Source: an uncultured Sphingomonadaceae bacterium
GTDB lineage: Bacteria > Pseudomonadota > Alphaproteobacteria > Sphingomonadales > Sphingomonadaceae
Direction: 5' to 3'
Assembly: GCA_938003725.1 (NCBI GenBank)
Contig: CALKXX010000192.1
Coordinates: forward strand, 1 to 11,202
DNA: 11,202 bases
Positions 1 through 6,264 of the stretch are shown one piece after another. Below the pieces are notes generated by a model. That model was not told the origin of the DNA. It saw only the letters and a program-made list of their open reading frames with translations, and ran no database searches. Made by a program: the position numbers and the translations under genes. Positions within the stretch are counted from its first letter, which is position 1; each line of letters begins with the position of its first letter.

Positions 1-2126
1 CTTTTGTGTCAGAGAAACTGGCCGAACGTGATGCGCGTCATAAACGCATGGGCGATAGCCGTTATGTTGTGGAGCCCAATGTCAAAGAAGGCAAAGGTGG
101 TCTGCGCGACCTGCAAACATTATACTGGATTGGGAAGTTCATTCATCGTGTCGCATCGGCGGAAGATTTGATCGATGTGGGTTTGCTGACTAAGAATGAG
201 TTCTTGCGGTTCCGCAAAGCTGCCAACTTTCTATGGGCAGTGCGCTGTCACATGCATGATATTACGGGCCGCGCAGAAGATCGGCTGACTTTCGATTTGC
301 AGCCAGAAGTCGCAAACCGGATGCGTTTTGCCGAACGGACAGGCAAGTCCGCTGTCGAGCGGTTCATGCAATATTATTTTCTGAATGCAAAAGTCGTTGG
401 GAATTTAACCGGAGTTTTTCTGGCTCATCTGGACGAGACGCATGCGGCGGGCGTACGCCGGTTTATTCCGAGCATAACCCGGCGGCCCAAAAAACTGAAA
501 GGTTTTACGCTCGATCGCGGACGGTTGGCATTACCGCATGAAAAATTTTTTGCGAAGGACCCGATCCGGTTGATTGAGATATTCCAATTGGCGGACCAGT
601 ATGAACTTGAAATCCATCCAATGGCCATGCGTGCAGCACGCAGGGATGCGAAACTAATTACCAATGACACTCGCAACAGTAAACGCGCCAATGCGCTGTT
701 CATGGATGTGCTCTGCTCACCAAGAGACCCGGAGCTTGTGCTGCGCTGGATGAACGAAGCGTCTATATTTGGGCGATTCATTCCAGACTTTGGCCGCGTC
801 GTCGCGCAGATGCAGTTCGATATGTATCATCACTATACGGTGGATGAACACAGCATTCGAGCGATCGGCCTGCTCGCTAAGATTGGCCGGGGTGAACTGA
901 CGGAAGATCATCCAAATTCTACGGAAACGATGAGAAAGCTCAAGAACCGCCGTGTAGTATTTGTCGCGACATTGATGCACGACATCGCCAAAGGCAGGGG
1001 AGGGGACCACAGCGTTTTGGGTGCGGAAGTCGCGATGAAGCTGTGTCCGCGTCTAGGATTGGAACCCTATGAGACGGAGCTGGTCGCCTGGCTTGTGCGG
1101 CATCATTTGTTGATGTCGGCAATGGCCTTCAAGCGTGACCTGTCAGACTATAAAACCATTCAGGATTTTGTGAGTCAGGTTAAAAGTGTTGAGCGACTTC
1201 GATTGCTTACCGTGCTGACATCGGTGGATATCCGGGCCGTCGGTCCCGGTGTTTGGAACAGCTGGAAGCGCCAATTGCTTACCGATCTGTTTGAATCGGC
1301 CGAAGAAATGTTGATGCTAGGCCACAAGCAGCGCGGGCGAAAAGAACGTGTGGCAGAGAAGAGACTGATATTGGCGAAAGCGCTGAATCTGCCGAAAGCG
1401 AAGTTTGATAAGCTGGCAAAGCGACTGTCCGAACCATATTGGATCGCGGAGGCCGACGACGTTATCGAGCATAATGCCAGACTGATGCTTGAAGCGGGTG
1501 AAGATAATTTGGCGATCTCCGCCGAGGTGTATCCGGAGCGCGGCGCAACGCTGGTGACGGTTTATGCATCGGATCATCCCGGTTTATTTTTCCGTATTGC
1601 CGGGGGCATCCATGTCGCCGGCGGCAATATTATTGATGCACGTATTCACACCACGCATGATGGCATGGCGTTGGATAATTTCTTGGTTCAGGACCCTTTT
1701 GGGCGGCCGTTTTCGGAAGCGGATCAATTGGAACGGCTGAAGAAAGCAGTCGAGGATGCGCTGGCAAATCGTTCGAAATTGACACCCAGATTGGAAGCGC
1801 GGCCGCTGGCGCGTACCCGGGCCGACGCGTTCAAAATCACCCCTGTGGCAATGATAGACAATGATGCATCGAACCGGTTTACCGTGGTCGAAGTTAACGC
1901 GCAGGATCGGCCCGCGCTATTGAACGCCTTGGCTTATGCTCTGTTCGAAGCCAAGGTAACGGTGCGCAGCGCTCATATTGCGACCTATGGAGAGCGGGCG
2001 GTGGATACATTTTATATCACCGATTTGCTGGGTGCGAAAATTGAGAGTAACACCCGCCTGAACAACCTGAAGAAAAAGCTAATCGAAGCCGCCTCGATGG
2101 ATAATACCGTGTCTGAGAAAGCCTAA
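1..2126 (+). CDS. glnD: Bifunctional [protein-PII] uridylyltransferase/uridylyl-removing enzyme, 5' end cut by window edge
   Basis: GlnD senses glutamine and adds or removes UMP on the PII protein, linking nitrogen status to glutamine synthetase and nitrogen gene control in the cytoplasm. The frame is open to the left edge (first full codon at 3-5), so the GTG at 6 is not the true start. About 200 N-terminal residues are missing, including most of the nucleotidyltransferase domain with its catalytic aspartates. Counting residues from base 6, the segment EPNVKEGKGGLRDLQTLYW (residues 23-41) is the hallmark of the GlnD linker domain. An HD phosphohydrolase domain follows: HH near 275, HD at 325-326, DH at 334-335 and HH at 366-367, expected to carry the UMP-removing activity. 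Two ACT domains start near residues 513 and 625 and should bind glutamine. The TAA stop overlaps the stop of the convergent YceD-family gene. Identity is very secure. Confidence 0.97.
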   Translation, partial: FVSEKLAERDARHKRMGDSRYVVEPNVKEGKGGLRDLQTLYWIGKFIHRVASAEDLIDVGLLTKNEFLRFRKAANFLWAVRCHMHDITGRAEDRLTFDLQPEVANRMRFAERTGKSAVERFMQYYFLNAKVVGNLTGVFLAHLDETHAAGVRRFIPSITRRPKKLKGFTLDRGRLALPHEKFFAKDPIRLIEIFQLADQYELEIHPMAMRAARRDAKLITNDTRNSKRANALFMDVLCSPRDPELVLRWMNEASIFGRFIPDFGRVVAQMQFDMYHHYTVDEHSIRAIGLLAKIGRGELTEDHPNSTETMRKLKNRRVVFVATLMHDIAKGRGGDHSVLGAEVAMKLCPRLGLEPYETELVAWLVRHHLLMSAMAFKRDLSDYKTIQDFVSQVKSVERLRLLTVLTSVDIRAVGPGVWNSWKRQLLTDLFESAEEMLMLGHKQRGRKERVAEKRLILAKALNLPKAKFDKLAKRLSEPYWIAEADDVIEHNARLMLEAGEDNLAISAEVYPERGATLVTVYASDHPGLFFRIAGGIHVAGGNIIDARIHTTHDGMALDNFLVQDPFGRPFSEADQLERLKKAVEDALANRSKLTPRLEARPLARTRADAFKITPVAMIDNDASNRFTVVEVNAQDRPALLNALAYALFEAKVTVRSAHIATYGERAVDTFYITDLLGAKIESNTRLNNLKKKLIEAASMDNTVSEKA

Positions 2127-2644
2127 CCCAATTTATCTTTCAGCGCGGCCAGGGCGCCGAACGGTCCAGCTTCCTCTTCACTTTTCAATCCCTTTGCCCG
2201 TGCGACCTCTTCGGCATTTGGCCCACGGGGATAGGGATCCAGCGCAAGATAAAGCGTTTGCGCTACCGCCTCACCAATGTCGATTTGGGCGCCATCATAT
2301 TCCATTACGTCGCAATCTTCCGAGGCGAGTTCGATTTCTTCATCGGCGGCCTCTGGGGTACGTTTTTTGACGAGCAGGATTTCGAAATCTTCGCCAATTG
2401 AAGATTGAAAATTCTGTCCACTGATCGCGCATATTTGCGTAAAATTGGCCTTTACTAAACCTGAGAATATAATCTTATCGTCTCCCAGCTCTAATGCATA
2501 GTCAGCATGGAGTGCAGAGATTTCCGGTAAATCAAAACGTCGAGCGAGCGCGGCACGCTGATCGCCATCAGCACTGATTGATCCAGCCAGCGGAACAGAA
2601 CCTAGTTCCGACAGCTTTATTGGGACGGAGAATTCCGGGGTCAC
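2123..2644 (-). CDS. DUF177 (YceD-family) protein
   Basis: A 173-residue cytoplasmic protein of the DUF177/YceD family. In other bacteria this family is tied to ribosome and 23S rRNA metabolism and its gene usually sits beside rpmF; its biochemical role is not settled. Family signs are the N-terminal PEFSVPIKLSEL, the central strand with ICAISGQNF (Cys72), the acidic stretch before DCDVMEYDG (Cys111), the DIGEAVAQTLYLALDPYPR segment (residues 122-140) and the C-terminal GPFGALAALKDKL. Many family members have a CxxC pair centrally; here only the first Cys is kept. The start is GTG, whose four bases GTGA also contain the stop of the upstream chaperone gene. A weak GGGA lies about 8 bases upstream, so translation is probably coupled to the chaperone. 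No rpmF, plsX or fabH gene follows; glnD converges instead with overlapping stops. Confidence 0.9.
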   Translation of the reverse strand: MTPEFSVPIKLSELGSVPLAGSISADGDQRAALARRFDLPEISALHADYALELGDDKIIFSGLVKANFTQICAISGQNFQSSIGEDFEILLVKKRTPEAADEEIELASEDCDVMEYDGAQIDIGEAVAQTLYLALDPYPRGPNAEEVARAKGLKSEEEAGPFGALAALKDKLG

Positions 2645-3180
2645 AGCTGGTTCCCGTTTCGCGACTCAGAAATGTCCCCGGCAACGATCGCAGCGGTATC
2701 GAGGGTTTGCAGACGGCTAAAAAATGCGAGAATCCTGTTCGACGAATAACCGAGCGCGGCAGCATCCACTTCTTCGCCGCGATACAGGTTGCGTCGCAAC
2801 GCTTCTTTCAGGTCATCATCTCCTTTTAACGCGCCGCGATAGGCACCGATACGGCCGCCTAGTGCACTCATCATCCGTCCGATATGTTTCCCGACAATCA
2901 TGTCGCCTATGCCGATCTGGCGCAATTGGCCGTCCATATCGGTCACAAAAATTTCGGTTAGCCAAGCAGATTGCTGCGCGACTGTTTTATCTTCTTCCAA
3001 CCGGATCAGTACGGCGCTTAATATGGCCGCGATCATATCAAAGCGGCCATCAAGCGTGTCGGGAACATCACCCTTCTCATACCAAGCAAGCTGCCGTCCC
3101 TCTGCGACAATGGCCTTGTAGAGCGGCTGCATCTCCTCATTCGGATTGGTGCGTGAAAATAACTGACTCAGTATCGACAT
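2641..3180 (-). CDS. Ubiquinol-cytochrome c chaperone family protein (CBP3-like)
   Basis: A 179-residue protein matching the ubiquinol-cytochrome c chaperone family (Pfam Ubiq_cyt_C_chap), whose mitochondrial member Cbp3 helps cytochrome b synthesis and assembly of complex III (bc1). The bacterial role is inferred to be bc1 assembly. Recognisable blocks are LYKAIVAEGRQLAWYEKG (20-37), DGRFDMIAAILSAVLIRL (44-61), LTEIFVTDMDGQLRQIGIGD (74-93) and the HIGRMMSALGGRIGAYR segment (99-115). I see no signal peptide and no clear membrane helix. It starts with ATG; the Shine-Dalgarno is poor (GGGAC about 12 bases upstream). It is the first gene of a two-gene unit with the YceD-family gene and is divergent from bamE across 160 bases. 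The bc1 subunit genes are not in this window. Confidence 0.9.
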   Translation of the reverse strand: MSILSQLFSRTNPNEEMQPLYKAIVAEGRQLAWYEKGDVPDTLDGRFDMIAAILSAVLIRLEEDKTVAQQSAWLTEIFVTDMDGQLRQIGIGDMIVGKHIGRMMSALGGRIGAYRGALKGDDDLKEALRRNLYRGEEVDAAALGYSSNRILAFFSRLQTLDTAAIVAGDISESRNGNQL

Positions 3181-3327
3181 ATTTCATCTTGTCCCGACTC
3201 GTAGTGACAATTCCTGGCGTCTGTACCGGATATGTTAAGTCTACATACAGCAGATATTGATATTTACAGCGCGAGATGCAATGGGCCAGACTATAAACTG
3301 TCACGGTCAATTTACTCGGCTGTTTTT

Positions 3328-3333
3328 GGAGAA
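3328..3333 (+). promoter_or_regulatory. Ribosome binding site of bamE
   Basis: GGAGAA lies 7 bases before the ATG at 3341. It supports this ATG over the in-frame ATG at 3359, which would shorten the signal peptide and has no comparable site. Confidence 0.7.
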
Positions 3334-3340
3334 TTTTTAG

Positions 3341-3820
3341 ATGACTAGCCAATTTGGAATGCGCGGCGCGTTAATAGCTTTGGCAGCGGGTAGTTTGATG
3401 ATTACCGGTTGTACAAGGGTGCGCGGTCATCAGGGATATATTGTCGACAACACATTGATGTCCGCTATTCAGCCCGGTGTCGATAACCGGCAGTCGGTTG
3501 AGGCATCCTTAGGGCGACCCACGTTCATGGGGCAATTTGACGAGAACACATGGTATTATGTGTCGCGCGATACGCGCCAACTGGGTTTCAGTTCACCGAC
3601 GCCCAAGGATCAGCTTGTCATGCGCGTTCAATTTGATGCGGCGGGCAATGTCACGAAGGTAGACCGTACTGGCCTAGAGCTAGTCGCGAATATCAGCCCT
3701 ACCGGAGACAAAACGCCAACATTGGGGCGCGAACGTTCGTTCTTTGAGGAACTATTCGGCAATATCGGAGCGGTGGGCGCTCCCGGTGCTCGCGGTGCAA
3801 GTGATCCGAACCGGCCATAG
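3341..3820 (+). CDS. bamE: Outer membrane protein assembly factor BamE (SmpA/OmlA family lipoprotein)
   Basis: BamE is a small lipoprotein of the BAM complex, which folds beta-barrel proteins into the outer membrane; it faces the periplasm. The 159-residue product opens with a lipoprotein signal peptide: Arg8, a hydrophobic stretch 10-22 and the lipobox ITGC with the lipidated Cys24. The BamE core follows (about 35-115), including the family motif IQPGVDNRQSVEASLGRP (43-60) and ENTWYYVSRDT (68-78). The rest (about 120-159) is a tail with FFEELFGNIG and a Gly/Ala/Pro-rich end, longer than in E. coli BamE and typical of alphaproteobacterial homologues. It has its own upstream region shared with the divergent chaperone operon. 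I see no clear sigma70-type promoter there, although TATAAA at 3292-3297 could serve as a -10 element. It converges with maeB 16 bases downstream. Confidence 0.92.
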   Translation: MTSQFGMRGALIALAAGSLMITGCTRVRGHQGYIVDNTLMSAIQPGVDNRQSVEASLGRPTFMGQFDENTWYYVSRDTRQLGFSSPTPKDQLVMRVQFDAAGNVTKVDRTGLELVANISPTGDKTPTLGRERSFFEELFGNIGAVGAPGARGASDPNRP

Positions 3821-3840
3821 GCCAAAGCTGACGGCCCTAT
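3817..3840. terminator. Possible bidirectional hairpin between bamE and maeB
   Basis: ATAGGCC (3817-3823) and GGCCCTAT (3833-3840) form an inverted repeat with one bulged base and a 9-base loop. The arms contain the TAG stops of both convergent genes. A competing pair is GCCAAA (3821-3826) with TTTGGC (3840-3845). Neither is followed by a T-run, so this is a weak candidate for an intrinsic terminator; it is the only structured sequence in the 16-base gap. Confidence 0.25.
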
Positions 3841-6107
3841 TTGGCGATTCCGCTCGCAGCTAACACGGCCAGCGTCACCAGTTCGGATGCAGTCGACGCC
3901 ATGGTCGCAATTTGCACTGATTTGTCCAGTCCCACCAGCATCGGTCCAATCACAGCATCGCCGCCCAATTCGCGAAGCAGTTTTGCCGACAGGTTCGCCG
4001 ATTGCAATCCAGGCATGACCAGCACATTTGCAGGGCTAGATAAGCGGCTGAACGGATAGTTTGCCATCAGACTGGGGTTCAGCGCAACATCAGGCGCCAT
4101 TTCGCCTTCATATTCGAAATTCACCCTGCGTTCGTCCAGCAAGCTAACGGCATCGCGTATATTTTCTAACCAGCGGCCTGAGGGATTACCGAATGTGGAA
4201 TAGCTTAGGAATGCGACCCGGGGCTCGTGGCCCATTTTGCGGGCAACAGCGGCTGTTTGTTCGGCAATATCGGCCAACTCATGTGCGCTAGGCCGCTCGT
4301 TTACCGTCGTATCAGCCATGAATACGGTATGGCTTTGGCCCACCATGACATGGATACCGAACGCGGTTCGTCCTGCTTCAACATCGATGACCTTGGCCAC
4401 ATCCTTAAACGTCTGGGAATAGGGGCGGGTGACGCCGGTGATCATAGCTTCACCCTGATCCATGGCGAGCAGCGCCGAACCGAAGATATTGCGATCTTGA
4501 TTCACCATTCGCCTAATGTCCCGCTCCAAATAACCTTTGCGGTGTAGGCGGTCATAGAGCATGCGTACCATATTGGGTACGAGCGGGCTGTTGCGTGAAT
4601 TGTGAATTTCAAAGCGGTCAGGGTCGCTAACGCACAATTCCCGAAGTTTCTCGCGCACGCGGTCATCGCGCCCAACCAGCACAGGTGTGCCATATCCACC
4701 ATCTTGAAATTGAATCGCAGCGCGCAGCACCACATCTTCTTCTGCTTCGGCAAATATCACCCTTTTCGGTGATTGGCGAGAAGCCTCATAGGCCTGTGTC
4801 AGGACAGAAGTGGTTGGGTTCAGCCGGGCTTTTAGTGCCTGTCTGTAAGCATCCAGATCATCAATCGGCTTTTGCGCGACGCCGCTGTCCATTGCGGCTT
4901 TTGCGACGGCTGCTGAAACGACATCCATCAATCGTGGATCAAATGGTGCCGGAATAATATAGTCCACACCAAATGCCGGCGCCTGTCCGCCATAGGCCGC
5001 CGCGACTTCTTCGGGTACCTGTTCGCGGGCCAATTCGGCAATCGCCTTTGCCGCGGCCACTTTCATGTCGTCGTTTATGCTCGTGGCGCGGACATCGAGC
5101 GCGCCGCGAAAGATAAACGGAAATCCGAGCACATTATTGACCTGATTCGGATAGTCCGATCTTCCGGTGGCGACGATTGCGTCTGGACGTGCTGCCTTGG
5201 CATCAGGAGGCGTAATTTCTGGATCCGGATTGGCCATGGCAAAGATGATCGGCTTGTCTGCCATATCTTTCACCATTTCTGGTTTCAGAGCGCCGGCCGC
5301 AGACAGCCCAAGGAATACGTCTGCGCCCTTCAATGCTTCGATCAAATCGCGCGCATCAGTATCGATAGCATGGGCCGATTTCCATTGATCGACATTATCG
5401 CGCCCGCGATAAATCACACCGCTGCGATCGCACATTGTAAGGTTATCGTGCGGCACGCCCATGGCTTTGATCAGGGCGGCACAGGCAATTGCAGCCGCGC
5501 CAGCGCCGTTAACGACGACTTTGATATCTTCGACTTTCCGGTCGGTCAAAAGACACGCATTGATGATACCGGCGGCAGCGATGATTGCGGTGCCGTGCTG
5601 ATCATCATGAAATACCGGGATATTCATCCGGTCGCGCAATGTTTGTTCGATGATGAAGCAGTCCGGCGCACCGATATCTTCTAGATTGATGCCACCAAAA
5701 CTTGGCTCCATGAGCTGTACGGCGTTAATAAATGCTTCGGAATCTTCGGTGTCCAGCTCCAGGTCGATCGAGTCGACATCGGCAAAGCGCTTAAACAGGA
5801 CGGCCTTGCCCTCCATCACAGGTTTGGATGCCAAAGCGCCCAAATTTCCCAAGCCCAATATGGCGGTACCATTAGATATCACCGCGACCAGATTGCCTTT
5901 GGCGGTATAGTCATAGGCCTTAGATGGGTCCTCAGCGATAGCACGCACAGGAACAGCAACTCCGGGGGAGTATGCAAGGCTTAGATCGCGCTGTGTTGCC
6001 ATCGGCTTTGACGCGATGATTTCAATTTTGCCGGGCCTGCCATGCGAGTGGAAGAGTAAGGCTTCGCGTTCTGAAAACTCTACGTTACTGTCATTTTTAT
6101 CGGCCAA
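3837..6107 (-). CDS. maeB: NADP-dependent malic enzyme, hybrid type with phosphotransacetylase-like C-terminal domain
   Basis: Malic enzyme oxidatively decarboxylates malate to pyruvate and CO2, here probably reducing NADP. It supplies NADPH and links the TCA cycle to pyruvate. With the start I chose the product is 756 residues, the usual size of the hybrid (MaeB) type. Visible in order: malic N domain with AYSPGVAVP (46-54) and the catalytic Lys in AKGNLVAVISNG (69-80); metal-binding residues in LEDIGAPD (142-149) and HDDQHGTA (167-174); the Rossmann motif NGAGAAAIA (200-208); and the PNQVNNVLGFPFIFRGALD block (320-338). From about 446 a phosphotransacetylase-like domain begins (VIFAEAEEDVVLRAA); in studied relatives it is catalytically inactive and regulatory, with acetyl-CoA as effector. 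The frame opens at a GTG at 6143, but I place the start at the TTG at 6107, which has GGAGAGA just upstream and gives the N-terminus ADKNDSN expected for relatives. Divergent from mutS. Confidence 0.94.
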   Translation of the reverse strand: MADKNDSNVEFSEREALLFHSHGRPGKIEIIASKPMATQRDLSLAYSPGVAVPVRAIAEDPSKAYDYTAKGNLVAVISNGTAILGLGNLGALASKPVMEGKAVLFKRFADVDSIDLELDTEDSEAFINAVQLMEPSFGGINLEDIGAPDCFIIEQTLRDRMNIPVFHDDQHGTAIIAAAGIINACLLTDRKVEDIKVVVNGAGAAAIACAALIKAMGVPHDNLTMCDRSGVIYRGRDNVDQWKSAHAIDTDARDLIEALKGADVFLGLSAAGALKPEMVKDMADKPIIFAMANPDPEITPPDAKAARPDAIVATGRSDYPNQVNNVLGFPFIFRGALDVRATSINDDMKVAAAKAIAELAREQVPEEVAAAYGGQAPAFGVDYIIPAPFDPRLMDVVSAAVAKAAMDSGVAQKPIDDLDAYRQALKARLNPTTSVLTQAYEASRQSPKRVIFAEAEEDVVLRAAIQFQDGGYGTPVLVGRDDRVREKLRELCVSDPDRFEIHNSRNSPLVPNMVRMLYDRLHRKGYLERDIRRMVNQDRNIFGSALLAMDQGEAMITGVTRPYSQTFKDVAKVIDVEAGRTAFGIHVMVGQSHTVFMADTTVNERPSAHELADIAEQTAAVARKMGHEPRVAFLSYSTFGNPSGRWLENIRDAVSLLDERRVNFEYEGEMAPDVALNPSLMANYPFSRLSSPANVLVMPGLQSANLSAKLLRELGGDAVIGPMLVGLDKSVQIATMASTASELVTLAVLAASGIAK

Positions 6108-6111
6108 TCTG

Positions 6112-6118
6112 TCTCTCC
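6112..6118 (-). promoter_or_regulatory. Ribosome binding site that decides the maeB start
   Basis: GGAGAGA on the minus strand lies 4 bases before a TTG (6107-6105), with the GGAG core 7 bases away. The only alternative in-frame start upstream, GTG at 6143, would place this site inside the coding region and add a 12-residue arginine-rich leader (GLRTYSRRRDRL) that does not look like malic enzyme. TTG is therefore the likelier start. Confidence 0.6.
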
Positions 6119-6264
6119 GCCTGGAATATGTTCGCAAACCCACAGGGGGCCTACTCTGTTTAGGTCATATTGAGCAAGCCCCGCGAACGGTTTCGCTGGA
6201 ATAGTTTCGTCTGTTTTTGCGGTTGCTCTTTTATGTGAAATGACTCTCCGCTATCGCCAAGCTT

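Noticed and set aside
2724..3260. 178-residue plus-strand frame opposite the chaperone gene
   Set aside because: Arg/Ser-rich shadow of the conserved chaperone coding sequence.
3137..3352. 71-residue minus-strand frame across the bamE/chaperone intergenic region
   Set aside because: It spans the divergent promoter region, overlaps both gene starts and lacks a ribosome binding site or family resemblance.
6183..6196. Hairpin GCGAA-CGGT-TTCGC between maeB and mutS
   Set aside because: A five-base stem in a 157-base intergenic region is expected by chance and is placed neither as a terminator nor over a recognisable promoter.
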